A stretch of DNA of 64,000 nucleotides from Combretum micranthum (Eukaryota > Streptophyta > Magnoliopsida > Myrtales > Combretaceae). A program made the translations under genes and the position numbers. Numbering within the stretch: position 1 is the first letter of the stretch; the number at the start of each line of letters is the position of its first letter. The stretch covers positions 226,001 through 290,000 of the forward strand of contig JAMXBD010000818.1 of the NCBI GenBank assembly GCA_024138025.1. The letters run 5' to 3'. Of this stretch, positions 10,625 through 22,210 are shown piece after piece. Below the pieces are notes generated by a model. That model was not told where the DNA came from. It saw nothing but the letters and a program-made list of their open reading frames with translations, and did no database searches.

Positions 10625-11671
10625 CTACTCATCACTAGAGTCATCGGGGGTCGGGCTAGGAGGTCGTCTCCTGCTGGTAGAACCACCATCGTCCTGTCGG
10701 ACGAACAAGCTAAGATACTCCCTCGTGGTCATCCTCCGCTTCCTAGCGGGTCGGACTAGAGGCTCTGGATCTTCACTTTCTTCTTCTTCTTCTTCAGTTC
10801 CTTGCCCCTCCTGCGGGCTTACTTCTTCCTCCTCACCTCCTACCTCGGGCTCACCTAGTCGGTTCACCTCTACTTCAGGCTCTCTCACAGGCTCTTCTGC
10901 CACATTTTCAGCCTCCATAGGCACTGGGGCCTCCGGTTCCACTACTGCTAGGTCAAGCACAGGTGGGTTCTCACCCTCCATATACACATCTCTCCATACC
11001 CTGGAATCTACCTCGGGTTCTACCCTCCCACTATCCGGTATATCCAACATCCGGTTAAAATCCCATATAATTTGATCGGGTTCTGGGTTTACCTGCATTT
11101 TGGTTCAACAGGCGGGGTAGGGGTCCTAGGTACCTCATTCTCTTCCCAGTTTGGATCCTCCTCCTCTTCTTCCTCTTCATCCTCTCCAATCACAGGTGCT
11201 CCATTCAGCTGCATGCCTATATCAATAGCCGGAGGTGGAGCTATCACTCGAGGGGGAAGGATATCTAAATAGATCGCATGCCAGGTGATGTGATTCCATG
11301 CATCAGCTAAATTCCAATCAGGATGATCATATAAGTTATCATGAGCATACACATATAAGGGTCCTATGGGGATCCATACCCTAAAATCTGGAGGGGTTCG
11401 GGTTCCTCCACCTTTCAAGATAAATGTGGCTTCTCTAGTCATGGGCTCACGCCTGTAATCAACCATGATCCTCTCTAGAGTATAGATTGTCTCTAACTTT
11501 GTCCAGCACCTTCTTCCCATAGGATCATACCTCAATTGATCCAACTGAAGCCCATCTGGTATATCTCAGCCCATCCTTCCATAACTTGTACATTTCCCCT
11601 ATGGTCCGGGGATGTCTGGCTAAGGCAAAATCTTCACACAGTTCTCTTAGCCTCAACCTATATTCTACCAT
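10625..11671 (-). CDS. Unrecognised acidic ORF between primer site and gag
   Basis: About 350 codons on the minus strand. The first ATG is at 11671 and the stop at 10625, with two probable single-base slips (near 11545, and at the AAAA run near 11093). The N-terminal two thirds are a plain globular-looking sequence with a GGGTRTPPDF motif and many Trp/Tyr. Two Glu-rich runs follow (residues like GEDEEEEEEED and TEEEEEES), and a basic ARKRR stretch lies near the end. I recognise no family. Its place, right after the primer site and ahead of gag on the same strand, says it belongs to the element and would be the first ORF on the genomic RNA. A captured host fragment is possible. Confidence 0.65.
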
Positions 11672-11853
11672 CGTTTCATCATTTCTCTTCGTAAAATTCT
11701 GGCCCTCTCCCTGGTCTCACCCAGGGAGACCTACATCAAAACAATACTACTAATCAGACTTAGCAAGAAAACGTTTTTAACTCCATTTAACCTATTAGTT
11801 AGATTTCTAGATCCGGTTTCTTTTAATTCTATTGTCTTGTTTTATAACCTAGT

Positions 11854-11865
11854 GCTCTGATACCA
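11854..11865 (-). other. Primer binding site, initiator tRNA-Met
   Basis: Minus strand TGGTATCAGAGC matches the 3' end complement of initiator tRNA-Met. It lies eight bases inside the 5' LTR end at 11874. Confidence 0.9.
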
Positions 11866-12497
11866 ACTTAAACTGTCACGCCCCGTAGGGTATTCTAAAC
11901 GTAACAGCCCGCCACATACTAAGTAAGACTCTCGAGTTCCCTACCGGGCCTTCGGGAGTCTTAAGTAGATGTAAAGCGTTCCTTTACGACAATAGAATAC
12001 TTTAACAATGGAGTTAAACAGTTTAACGAGGCATTCATTAGCCATAGATAATAAATCAAAACGCATAATTTAAAGTTACAAGATCTAAGGGGCATTCCCC
12101 CTCAAAAGAATAACAGTCTATTACAGTCATCTAGAGTCTTTAGTTTCCAATGGAAGTCTATACAAAAAGGAATGGATTAAACTTCTATGGGAAACTCCTA
12201 TCTCGGTACCTGCGCTGTGGCTTGTCTCGGCCTAAGCCATATAAAATCATGCTGCAAAAGATAGAAACTATGGGGCGTAAGCTAACTAGCTTAGTGAGTA
12301 ATACTTCCATAACGCAATTAAACATAATTCATCAAACAAGTATTATTCAGGCAAGTGTATGCATCAAACAAATGAATCAACAAACATATGACCATCCGGA
12401 AATCATATGTGGATGGACTTGCGCCCTCCATCCCGGGTTAGCAGATTAACGAATCCTGCGGTACGACGCCGTTTAAGCTCACGGTCAACTAACAAAA

Positions 12498-12588
12498 TTC
12501 GTTTTATGGATCACGATTAACCAACAATTTCGTTTATGGATCACGATTAACCAACAATTTCGTTTTATGGATCACGATTAACCAACAA
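12498..12588. repeat. 31-bp tandem subrepeat in LTR, three copies
   Basis: Same unit as at 1250-1310 with one more copy. The middle copy has lost one T. Confidence 0.85.
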
Positions 12589-13931
12589 ATGCGAATGCTC
12601 CAACCCCATCGTGACATGAATGAATTCAATTTACAGTTGGAGTCGAATATTCATTAATTCAATTCTTTTAAGTGACCAACAAGTTTTCGCAGACATTCAT
12701 CATAAGATACTAGTAAAACAGTCAATATCTTAACACCCGGTTTCGATATTCCTTAAGCTCCATTGCACATATCAACAGTAACAACATAAACAATTCCCAT
12801 ATACCCCATCATGCATACACAATTTCTTTTATCTTTGCCTACACCACTAGTGCCACTACATTACAATCACAATCATTAATTGAGAGTGGAAGTAAACTCA
12901 CTCGGCCATTGGACGTCAACTTCCTAATAATAGTAGTCGGGAGGTAGCGTGTCGTCCTGCTCGAGATCACCTACCAAGCAAGAATAATCCTAATGAGATT
13001 CTCATCATGTAACTAAATCAAACTATACATCTAGACTAGTTGAATTCGGATTTCTCGCTACTTGCGGAAGTCCCGACTTAAAACGGCCATAACTTGGTCA
13101 TTTTAACTCGGAATTTCGCAAATTTTATATCGATCTTCATCTACTTCGAAAGATCTATCTATTTCTAATATTAATTTCAAGTTTTGAAAATATTAAGGTC
13201 ACGGAACAGTGGGATCAGTTCTGTTCCGCAATTGATCCAATTTCGAAAATGTGCTTTGCTTTGATAAGAAATTTTCCTAGTTGGTGATTCATGCATGAAT
13301 GATATAGAAATGATCTACTAATGTGTATGCCATGTAATGAACTCAATATGTGCATGGTCATGATAATTTTTGTGGTAATAAACCCTTATGAACTCCTAAG
13401 TGTTAGAAAATCTTTCAAAGGTTATTTCTAGTAGACTATTTTCCACATTATACTCCTTAGGGTTTCTTTGGCTTTTTGTCTTGTAGTCCACTTGTTTTCT
13501 ATCTAAAAATGAGTTCCCAAAGTCTATAATAGTCATGGCCTCCAATCATGCATAAAAATTCACATTTTTCATTTGGTAAACATGTTTTTAAATAAGTTAC
13601 TTGTAGAAATCCGAATTTTCCGAATTTCATTTTCTTGCATTTTCCTTAAGGAAAATCTTGTCTAATGTATTTAAAAAGTGAAGCTCCAATGTATACTTTA
13701 TCCAAGGACTTCATTTAGCTTATAAAACATCCATTTTAGACTTAACTACTAAGTGTGTATTTAGGCATTACCCAAAATTACGAATTTGACTACACATCCA
13801 AAGTCAACATTTTTCCTTCTAACTTCACCTCTTGTTTTCCTTATTTTTATTATGCCTAAACTCATCTAAACTCATGAAAATAATTCCTTCAACATGCCTA
13901 TTACATATACCCTCCATTTTTCTTATGAAAT

Positions 13932-14916
13932 ATGAGTTTGAAAGTGATTTTGGTAGTTTTCAAGATAGGGTTTCCATTTCATCCGAATTTTCAACTTTTC
14001 ATATTTGACAAAGTCCTTCCTTTTTCAATGTTCTTGCCTTCTATATGTGAAGATCTACTATCTAACATCTCTATACATGAACAAAACTTCATTCTTATGA
14101 TCATCAAAGTATATAAAACAAAATGTACCTATGATCATGCATGTACATGAAGTTATGCATGTATAAACCTTAGATCTACTACATATGATATATAAAGCAT
14201 GGATCTCATGGCATGAACAACAATATATGTACAAGATCACTACTTTACATGCATGAACAAGATGAGATCTTAACAAAAACACATCTAAACATTAGATCCA
14301 TGTCTTGTGATGGCTTGACATTCTTGTTCATGTGTTTCCATATCCCTAGCATGAGCTCATGGGGATTTAATGAGGAAACACACAAGATATGGTCTTGCCA
14401 TTACAAGATCTAGGAAGAACAAGACTTGAATCAACATACCAAAGGAGTCTTGAGATGGAAATGGAGAAGAAACAAAGTTGAAATTGTAAGGGAATGGGGG
14501 AGGGGAGTGCTCGGCAATTGAGAGGAGAGAAGAGAGGGTTTTTTACTCTTTTCAAAAGTTAAAACGAGAAGAAATGAGAAGAGAGAGAGTATAATATGTA
14601 TATATATGAAGTAAATTAGGGTTTAGCTTTACAATTTGGAATAAAATTAATTAAATGAAGAGGAAAAAAAAAACAAGGGGGGCGCCGGCCATCATGCATG
14701 TGTGTGTGTGTGTGTGTTTAAAAATTTGATATTTGTAATTTAGTAAATGAAATTGTAATAAATGTAATAATTATTTGAGAGACAAATTTTCTTGGAAAAG
14801 AAAATTGAAATGAGTAGTTGTAAGGATGTAAGAATAGGGTATGGGTAGTGTGTAGTGTAGGTTGTACTTGTGAATAGTAGACAAGACATCTACTTTACCG
14901 GTTGTTCCGAAAACAC
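13932..14916 (-). promoter_or_regulatory. LTR segment missing from the 3' LTR; likely U3 promoter region
   Basis: This part of the LTR contains a TATA-like CATATATATACA on the minus strand at 14597-14608, then CT-rich sequence downstream, and a (gt)n run at 14699-14717. It is absent from the 3' LTR. The promoter role is inferred from the TATA-like run and position, not proven. Confidence 0.45.
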
Positions 14917-15296
14917 GGGAAAAGCTATAATTGTAATCTTTATAGCTTGGAAAATTATAAAATTGATATTTTTGGAATCTTTATAAAATTATGGTTCTAA
15001 TGAATATTCCAAAACATTTTTTTGAATCCGTGGCTCGGGGCACGCTTTTCCGTAATTGGGCTCGGGAAGGCCCAGAAGTGAAAAATTCCCAAATTTAAAA
15101 CTTTCAAAGGTTTGAAATGTACTTTGGAGCAATAATTCAAATTCATTTACTTCATAAAATTTATTTTACTATGAAACCGAAGAAAAGCTGGATTTAGGGT
15201 TCCTAGGCTTCACTCACAAGACTCAACTTGATCGGATTAGGGTTTCGCTTCCAACTCCCGGGGGTTTCCTAGCTACCGAGAATACCGGGGTTTAAA

Positions 15297-15301
15297 ATAT
15301 G
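15297..15301. repeat. Target-site duplication, right copy (atatg)
   Basis: Matches 611-615. Confidence 0.85.
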
Positions 15302-15626
15302 TGTTTTGCCCCACACTTAAAATTACTCTCATCTTCTTTTGAAATTGTACACTGTCAACACCTGCAACTTTTAAAAAAATGGACTTAGAATTGGTGAAAA
15401 ACAAGAAAAGCAAAAAGAACTAAACTCACCAAAGTTAGACATGAGTTGCCTCCCATGAAGCGCACTTGTTTAACGTCGTTGGCTCGACTTTTCTTAAAAA
15501 TTGCAGCTTAAACATCTGGTGCTAGAGTCTAAACTCCTCTCGGTTTCATGCTCATTTTCACCTCCTAAATAAAGCTTTAATCTCTGTCCATTGACCTTAA
15601 AATCATCATGCCCTGGATGTGTAAGC
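15302..15626 (-). pseudogene. pol: Athila integrase extreme C-terminus and start of 3' non-coding region
   Basis: One minus-strand frame gives HGAVEL, then FKVNGQRLKLY, the usual end of Athila integrase (about 15640-15550). It continues as a basic tail to ~15480. The minus-strand string TTTAAGTGTGGGG near 15307-15319 is the purine-rich motif that often follows pol in these elements. Confidence 0.65.
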
Positions 15627-16684
15627 TCAACTGCTCCATGTGGAAAAATTCTTTAACAACAAAAGGTCCGACCATCTAGATTTTAACTTTCCGGGAAAAA
15701 GTCTAAGTCTAGAATTGAATAGCAGCACCTTGTCACCTTCTTTGAACTTCTTAGGGTGACGGATATGAGAATCATGATACTTTTTCATTCTTTCTTTGTA
15801 AATTCTCATATTCTCATAAGCCAACATCCTCCATTCCTCAAGTTCATTAAGCTGCAACTTTCTTTTGATCCCTGAACTTGCTAAATCAAAATTCATCTGC
15901 CTTATTGCCCAATATGCTTTATGTTCGATTTCAACTGGCAAATGGCATGCTTTTCCATATACCAAACGATAAGGAGTAGTCCCAAGTGGTGTTTAAAAGC
16001 AGTTCGATACGCCCACAAGGCATCATCCAATTTATCAGCCCAATTCTTACGATGATGATCAACTGTCTTTTCAAGAATGCGCTTTAGTTCCCGGTTTGAT
16101 ACTTCAACTTGACCGCTGGTTTGAGGATGGTAAGATGTTGCAACTCTATGTGTTACCCCATACTTCCTCAAAATCTTTTCTAACTGAGAATTACAAAAGT
16201 GTGTTCCCCTGTCACTGATAATAGCTTTGGGAGTTCCAAACCGGGAAAAGAGCTTCTTTAGGAACCTACATACTACTCTGGCATCATTGGTAGGCAAAGC
16301 TTGTGCCTCAACCCATTTAGATACATAATCAACTGCCACTAATATGTATTTGTTCCCAAAAGAATTAGGGAGTGGCCCAACAAAATCAATACCCCATAAA
16401 TAAAAAATTTCACACTCCAAAATGTAATTTTGAGCCATTTCATCCCTCCTTGATATGTTACCTGTTCTTTGACAGTTGTCACATGCTACAAAGTGTTGAG
16501 CATCCTTGAATATGGTAGGCCAATAAAAACCTTCCAACACTTTATGAGCAGTCCGGTTAGCATTGAAATGACCACCGGTTGGACCCGAATGACAGTCCTT
16601 CAAAATTTTCCAACCTTCATTATGAGAAACACACCTCCTTATCATCTGATCTGCACAAACACGAAAAGAAAAGGATCTTCCCAA
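15627..16684 (-). pseudogene. pol: Athila integrase
   Basis: Two overlapping frames (16684-15902 and 15965-15627) together carry the zinc finger (His...His, CDNCQRTG), the core with catalytic Asp (GIDFVGP), Asp (SDRGTHF) and Glu ([11 protein letters not shown]), and the WAYRTAFK and C-terminal KVLLFNSRL segments. The overlap at 15902-15965 marks one indel near 15980. It follows RNase H in the expected order. Confidence 0.88.
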
Positions 16685-17373
16685 TAGTAATGCTTGAGTT
16701 CACTAAAGAACTTCTTCTTAGCATGAAAATTTAAATCATTTGGATAGATCCCTGCAGCAAGAAAATTTGCAAAATCAGCAAACCAAGGAGTTTCAACATT
16801 AAAAAGCTCATAAACTGCAAATAATTTTTCTTCAGGAAAAACATCATCAATATCATCTTCCTTGAGCTCCTCTAAGAATGGATTTTCCAACCGAGATAAA
16901 TGATCGGCGGCTAAATTTTCAGCTCCTTTTTTGTCACGAATTTCCAGATCAAATTCTTGTAAAAGCAAAATCCATCGAATAAGTCTTGGCTTGGCATCAG
17001 TTTTGGACAACAAGAACTTGAGAGCTGAGTGATCTGTAAAAACAACAACTTTAGACAAAATAAGATAAGGTCTAAATTTCTCAAAAGCAAAAACTACCGC
17101 CAACAATTCTTTCTCTGTTGTTGTATAATTTTCTTGAGCATTGTTGAGTGTTTTGCTGGCGTAGTAAATTGGTTGAAAATGTTTCTCTCTTCTCTGTCCA
17201 AGAACCGCTCCCACTGCAAAATCACTTGCATCGCACATGACTTCAAATGGAAGACTCCAATCCGGAGTAATCATGATAGGAGCATTTGTTAATTTTTCCT
17301 TCAAAAGTTCAAAAGCTTGTAAGCATTCTTGACTAAAATCAAAAGGCATATCCTTCTCCAACAACCTTGTCAT
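16642..17373 (-). CDS. pol: Athila RNase H and connection
   Basis: 243 codons open. The RT thumb end ([18 protein letters not shown]) leads into RNase H with [16 protein letters not shown] (first catalytic Asp), [17 protein letters not shown] Glu, [11 protein letters not shown] (Asp) and AADHLSRL (last Asp). The end overlaps the integrase frame. It would remove the RNA strand during reverse transcription. Confidence 0.88.
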   Translation of the reverse strand: MTRLLEKDMPFDFSQECLQAFELLKEKLTNAPIMITPDWSLPFEVMCDASDFAVGAVLGQRREKHFQPIYYASKTLNNAQENYTTTEKELLAVVFAFEKFRPYLILSKVVVFTDHSALKFLLSKTDAKPRLIRWILLLQEFDLEIRDKKGAENLAADHLSRLENPFLEELKEDDIDDVFPEEKLFAVYELFNVETPWFADFANFLAAGIYPNDLNFHAKKKFFSELKHYYWEDPFLFVFVQIR

Positions 17374-18011
17374 AGGCCGGCAATTTTAGAAAAATCTTTT
17401 ATGAAACGCCTATAAAAACCGGCATGCCCTAAGAAACTTCTGATGGCCTTGACAGAGGTTGGAGGTGGAAGCCTTGAAATGACATCTATCTTGGCCTTGT
17501 CTACTTCAATTCCCTTGTGAGAAACCTTATGTCCTAACACAATACCTTCCTTGCACATAAAGTGACATTTTTCCCAGTTAAGTGCTAGGTTTGTCTCTTC
17601 ACAACGGATCAAAACTTGCTCTAAATTGGCCAAACAGTCATTGAATGAATCACCAAAAACTGAGAAGTCATCCATGAAGACTTCCATAATATTTTCAACC
17701 AAATCATCAAAAATTGCAAGCATACACCTTTGAAAAGTGGCAGGTGCATTGCAAAGCCCAAATGGCATCCTCCTATAAGCATAAGTACCATAGGGACAAG
17801 TGAAAGTTGTTTTCTCTTGATCTTCCGGGGCTATAGGAATTTGAAAGTAACCAGACATTCCATCTAAATAACAATAAAACATGTGTCCAGCAAGTCTTTC
17901 AAGCATTTGGTCAACAAATGGCAAGGGAAAATGATCTTTTCTAGTTGCATCATTTAGTCTCCTATAATCAATACACACTCGCCATCCCGTGACAGTCCTC
18001 ATTGGAATCAA
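17370..18011 (-). CDS. pol: Athila reverse transcriptase core
   Basis: 213 codons. It contains [11 protein letters not shown], the [12 protein letters not shown] block, the catalytic FMDDFSVFG, and the LGHKVS and [17 protein letters not shown] thumb segments. The Phe-Met-Asp-Asp form is typical of Athila. A four-base overlap with the RNase H frame at 17370-17373 marks a frame slip. The N-terminal fingers continue in other frames to 18326. Confidence 0.9.
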   Translation of the reverse strand: MIPMRTVTGWRVCIDYRRLNDATRKDHFPLPFVDQMLERLAGHMFYCYLDGMSGYFQIPIAPEDQEKTTFTCPYGTYAYRRMPFGLCNAPATFQRCMLAIFDDLVENIMEVFMDDFSVFGDSFNDCLANLEQVLIRCEETNLALNWEKCHFMCKEGIVLGHKVSHKGIEVDKAKIDVISRLPPPTSVKAIRSFLGHAGFYRRFIKDFSKIAGL

Positions 18012-18326
18012 CTCATTTTTTCATTGGGAACCACAGTCATTCCCCCTTTCTTTGGGACTACTTGAGTTGGACTAACCCAAGAGCTATCCGAAATTGGATA
18101 ATTAACCCAGCATCTAAAATTTGATCACCTCTTTCTTGACAACCTCCTTCATATTTGGATTTAACCGTCTTTGAGGTTGCACAACAGATTTGAAACCTTC
18201 TTCAAGCAAAATCTTATGTGTACAAAAAGATGGATTTATTCCTTTTAAATCAGAAATTTTCCAAGCAATGGCTTGCTTATGTGCTTGAAGAACTTTCAAA
18301 AGCTGTTGTTTTTGTTCACAAGACAA
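18012..18326 (-). pseudogene. pol: Athila RT N-terminal part
   Basis: Frame 18326-18114 has KISDLKGINPSFCTHKI and QPQRRLNPNMKEVVKKE. The following stretch carries the SSWVSPTQVVPKKGG segment in shifted frames (TTTTTT run at 18016-18021 and others), so two or more 1-base indels separate it from the RT core. Confidence 0.8.
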
Positions 18327-18379
18327 ATCCGAAGCAATGATAACCGGTAATTTGGAATTTTCTGCTAGAAAAGCATACT

Positions 18380-18679
18380 CTAATAATCTGGAAGTTGTTT
18401 TAATTCCAAAACCGGAGGCTCTTCAATGGAAGTTTTAAGTCTTGCTACACTCTCTTTTTTCAATTCTTCAAATTCATTTTGAGGTGTAATTTCTTTTGTT
18501 GAATTAAGCTGTGATATCATTGAATTAACCTCTGAATTTATTACATCCTTTCCTTCTTCATGCACTAAGCTCAATTGTAACTCATCCTTACACAAAATTT
18601 CTTCAAGATGCTCCTCTACTGAAAAATCAACCACATCAATTGCATAGCATGAATCATCCATACTCATTGGATATTTCAA
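18380..18679 (-). CDS. Athila protease-RT linker, acidic
   Basis: About 99 codons, Glu/Asp-rich (SVEEHLEEI, EEPPVLELKQLP). The LELKQLP end is the usual lead-in to Athila RT. No catalytic motif. It overlaps the protease frame by four bases, again suggesting a slip in one polyprotein. Confidence 0.7.
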   Translation of the reverse strand: MKYPMSMDDSCYAIDVVDFSVEEHLEEILCKDELQLSLVHEEGKDVINSEVNSMISQLNSTKEITPQNEFEELKKESVARLKTSIEEPPVLELKQLPDY

Positions 18680-19137
18680 GGCTGGGCAATCTTCACTTCT
18701 AAGTCTTCATCTCCTACCCTCAAAGTAAGCTTTCCTTTCTCTACATCAATTAATGCCCTGGCTGTTGCAAGGAAAGGTCTTCCTAAAATTAAAGGAACAT
18801 CCCTATCCTCATCCATATCTAGGATCACAAAATCAACCGGATAGATGAAGTTTCCAACTTTTACCAAAACATCCTCAATGATTCCCCTAGGAATTTTCAA
18901 AGATCTATCAGCAAGTTGTAAACTCATCCTAGTAGGTTTTGGTTCTGCAAGACCTAGCTTTTTAAAGAATGAAAAGGGCATCAAATTGATACTAGCTCCT
19001 AAGTCCGCTAAAGCCTTATCAACAGTGATATCACCAACCACACAAGGAATTGTGAAACTCCCCGGATCCTTAAGTTTTGGTGGAAGTTTTTTGAATAATG
19101 GATGAACAATTAGCTCCAACTTCCATAGTAGCAACAT
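18676..19137 (-). CDS. pol: Athila protease
   Basis: 153 codons. Retropepsin-like domain with the active site Asp-Leu-Gly-Ala-Ser (ADLGASINLMP), a flap region, and the terminal VPLILGRPFLATA. Substitution of DTG by DLG is normal in Athila-type proteases. The frame ends at the acidic linker. Confidence 0.87.
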   Translation of the reverse strand: MLLLWKLELIVHPLFKKLPPKLKDPGSFTIPCVVGDITVDKALADLGASINLMPFSFFKKLGLAEPKPTRMSLQLADRSLKIPRGIIEDVLVKVGNFIYPVDFVILDMDEDRDVPLILGRPFLATARALIDVEKGKLTLRVGDEDLEVKIAQP

Positions 19138-20021
19138 CCTCCAATCTCCTCTTATTGGACAAGAGATCTTTTAAAAATTTAGCATACTTTGGCATTTGTG
19201 AAAGAGCTTCAACAAAAGGAATATTAATATGCAATTGCTTAAAAAGCTCAAGAAATTTACCAAATTGTTCTTTGTCCTTTGTTTGATTGAGGCGGGAAGG
19301 ATAAGGAATCCGTGGTGCATACTCCTTCACAGCGAAGATGGTGATTTCTTTGCTGGTTCCACTTCTTTTTGCTTCAATTCTTCTGATTTAGCCTTTGGAA
19401 CTTCTTCTTTTTCTTGCTCCTGTGATTTTTCAGATTGCAACTCCTTTCCACTTCTTAAGGTGATGGCCTTTGCTTGCTCTCTTGGATTAGGCTCGGTGTT
19501 ACTAGGAAGAGAACCCAATTGCCTTTCAGATAACAACTTAGCCATTTGACCAATTTGATTTTCAAGATTGTGGATGGAAGCTTCTTGGTTCCTATGCCTT
19601 GCTTCTGAGCCTTGAATGAATTTGTCAACAATTCTTCCAGATTTGATTTCTTTTCTGGTTGAGGTGGGGCTGGAAGTTGCAGCAAAGGTTGAGGTGGAGC
19701 TGGAAGTTGAAGTGGAGGTTGATTTGATCTTTGAAATCCCGGAGGTGGATAATTAGCCCTTTGAGGATTTGCATTACCATAGCTGAAATTGGGGTGATTG
19801 CGCCAACCCGGATTGTATGTGTTGCTATAAGGATTATTTTGTTGCCTATTTTGGTTTCCCAAATAATCAACATGCTCCTGATGATCAAAGAAGTTGCTAT
19901 GATCTTCCGATGATTCTCCAAATTGGTTTATAGGATTTGATGTGTTCTTGATGCTAGCAACTTGCTTACTCAAAGCATCCATTTTAGCAACAATGGAGGT
20001 CATGAGATCTACCTCATACAA
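19070..20021 (-). pseudogene. gag: Athila gag C-terminal and spacer region
   Basis: Three frames carry successive parts. 20021-19455 has the NPYSNTYNPGWRNHPNFSYGN motif and Pro/Gln-rich repeats. 19545-19327 has a Lys/Glu-rich spacer (SEKSQEQEKEEV). 19330-19070 has PYPSRLNQ and KFLELFKQLHINIPFVEAL, leading into protease. Frame changes between them are single-base slips. Confidence 0.8.
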
Positions 20022-20091
20022 TCCAGCTGTTCTTTGTTTGCCTCGGTTATTTCCCCATTGGTAATTATTTCTGCCATATCTTCAAAAAGCT

Positions 20092-20669
20092 TCAAGGACT
20101 CTCTGGTGTCTTAGAATTCAAAGTACCTCCAGCTGAGGCATCCACTAGTTGCCTTGTAGTTGTGTTTAAACCATTATAAAAGGTTTGCACTTGCATCCAT
20201 GATGGTAATTGATGATGTGGACATCGCCTTAACAATTCCTTCCACCTTTGCCATGCATCATACAAAGTTTCTGAATCATTTTGAACAAAAGAAGAGATAT
20301 CATTCCTTAGCTTGGCTGTTTTACATGGAGGAAAGTAATTATCCAAAAATTGTTTAACCATATCCTCCCAACTAGTAATAGCTCCAGCTCCTAAGGAAGT
20401 CAACCAATTCTTAGCTTTCCCTCTCAATGAAAAGGGAAAAAGTCTAAGACGCACGGCATCATCAGCAACTCCATTGCTTTAAAAGTTTCACAAATTTCTA
20501 AGAAACTTTGGATATGTGCATGTGGATCCTCATCCGGAAGTCCATCAAACTGACAATATTGCTGCAAAAGTTGGATGACAACACCTTTAATTTCAAAGTT
20601 ATTAGCCCCAATGGGAGGCTTCACAATAGTTGGACCGGTGCCATCAAGAGTAGGCCTTGAATACTCCAA
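20092..20669 (-). pseudogene. gag: Athila gag N-terminal (capsid) part
   Basis: 20669-20424 has the N-terminus (PPIGANNFEIK, DEDPHAHIQSFLEIC). 20454-20092 has LRLFPFSLRGKAKNWL, FLDNYFPPCKTAKLRNDI and LYDAWQRWKELLRRCPHH. The overlap at 20424-20454 shows one indel. The ATG at 20669 is the first in the frame that leads into the conserved segment. Confidence 0.85.
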
Positions 20670-20946
20670 TTGGTTTTAGGATATTCTCCAGCCATGACTT
20701 GTTCTTCCTCTTGCTTAAGCTGGATGATTGCTCAGAATGTTCAGCAACTGTGTTCTTCTAATTTTACGGAGTGTTCTCTCGATTTCAGGGTCTAAATCGA
20801 GAAGATCTGTCGGAAGGCTCCTTGTCATACACCTATAACAACAAAAGAACTAATCAGAATTATTGAAAAGCAGGAGAAGAAGAAAATAAAAAAAAATGAC
20901 TAAAGTAGTAGATAATATGGCTTTTCCTAATATTGCTTTTCAAAAT
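20670..20946 (-). other. Athila leader between primer site and gag
   Basis: About 280 bases with no long frame, as expected for the packaging leader. Confidence 0.55.
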
Positions 20947-20963
20947 CCCCGGCAACGGCGCCA
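20947..20963 (-). other. Primer binding site, tRNA-Asp
   Basis: Minus strand TGGCGCCGTTGCCGGGG is the complement of the plant tRNA-Asp 3' end. It lies seven bases inside the LTR. Confidence 0.9.
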
Positions 20964-21894
20964 AGAAACTTGATGATGTTTTACCGATCGTATTAATTTC
21001 TAAAATTTATAAACCCGATTAAATCTACGATCAAAGCTAGGCAAGCGCACCTATTCGATGTAGCATAGATTTTAGGGTAGTCGTCCTCAGGGATTTTGAA
21101 GAACAAGTACTAGTATTACCGGTTCTCTACTATTTAGCCTAAATTTTGGAGAGAAATCTACAATTAACTACTAAGCAGAAGATTAAGCAAGCTCTGATCA
21201 ACTAATGTTTGCTTTCAAAGATGAATTCAATCACAAGACATACTCTCCACCTTGATCCACCCTAAACCTAAAGTTCTTATGATAAAAGATTGATTAATGA
21301 ATCATTCATGCTTTGCACTGCGGGATCTCAACAAGTAAATCAATTCCTCCCTCGAGTTAATCAATTCCTAACCCTAAATGAGATAGTAGAGACCTCTCCC
21401 TTACTAACATCACATAGGATTGCATTAAAGATCATGATCCTTGAACAAGAATTAAATTCTTTATAGCAGAAAATCGTAATTTCCCTACCTCTAGGTGAAA
21501 TAAGCAATTCCTCTATTCATGAAGATCTATCTAATTGAATGAAACCTCTTTCAATCCAATAAGAATCAAACATGCAATTAATTTGTGCACAAATCAATCA
21601 CAAGACTATTGAATCACATGAATAGATACAAAGGCATGAACATTCATTAATCAAAAGACATTTCAATTCGTATGGTTAGGGTTTCACAAGATGAAGAGTA
21701 TAAGAATCTACTCCTCCATGAGATTTATAATAAGAACAAAAGATCTAGAGGAAATAGAAAGAATCATGATAGAAAGAATAAACCCTAATTGATGTCTTGA
21801 GATCTTCAATGGATGCCCTAGCAATCCTTCGTAATTTCCTTCGTAATTTCTGTTTAGAGCCTAAAAAATGATCTAAAAGTAAAACAAGAAAACA

Positions 21895-21909
21895 GAGCTC
21901 TATTTATAC
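21895..21909 (-). promoter_or_regulatory. TATA box in Athila LTR
   Basis: Minus strand GTATAAATAGAGCTC, a textbook plant TATA context, roughly 500 bases into the LTR from its minus-strand start. Confidence 0.65.
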
Positions 21910-21929
21910 TTTTGGAAAAATCCAGTTCA

Positions 21930-22210
21930 TCCTCAGGCGTTCCTGGCCAGGATCGGGCAGGATGAAGGCAAAATAACTAAAATTGTAAAAGCATTCTGAT
22001 GTCTTCCTTGACTGTCAGCCCTGGGCGAGGATGAATAAAAGGCTGAAAACTTTTCTTCATGTGTAGCTGCTGTTCGCATCCTTCGCGTCCTTCCTGGCTA
22101 AGGATGAAGGTAAGGATGAAGATTAAACTTCTCTTTTGCATTCTGACCTCTTCCTCCCAGTTCTTCCCTGCCAAGGATGAATAAAGGATGAAAACATAAA
22201 CTTCCTTCTT
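21930..22210 (-). repeat. ~70-80-bp GGATGAA repeats in Athila LTR
   Basis: About four diverged units upstream of the TATA box on the minus strand, related to those at 171-610. Confidence 0.6.

Larger units (their letters stand above)
616..15296 (-). mobile_element. Ty3/gypsy chromovirus (Tekay/Del-like), minus strand, complete but broken
   Basis: A 14.7-kb LTR retrotransposon read on the minus strand: 5' LTR 11874-15296, initiator-tRNA-Met primer site 11854-11865, extra ORF ~11671-10625, gag from ~10050, protease, RT, RNase H, integrase with chromodomain, polypurine tract, and 3' LTR 616-3025. The tRNA-iMet primer, the three zinc knuckles, the integrase-chromodomain order and the very long LTRs fit the Tekay/Del lineage of chromoviruses. 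The lineage is assigned from motifs by eye. It is inserted in the Athila element at 15302-22404 with duplication atatg. The two LTRs differ at about ten sites in their first ~270 bases, so the insertion is not brand new. It is non-autonomous as it stands, because of frame breaks, an in-frame TGA before the chromodomain and a deleted 3' LTR promoter. Confidence 0.9.
11874..15296 (-). repeat. 5' LTR of the chromovirus (3.4 kb)
   Basis: This is the full-length partner of 616-3025. It runs from tgtcacgccccgtaggg to ...ccggggtttaaa, whose last bases differ from the other LTR's ttaca by one substitution. It is followed by the target duplication. Confidence 0.92.

Noticed and set aside
10725..11272. 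Ser/Gly-rich plus-strand frames
   Set aside because: Antisense of the Glu-rich acidic ORF; low complexity comes from GAG/GAA runs.
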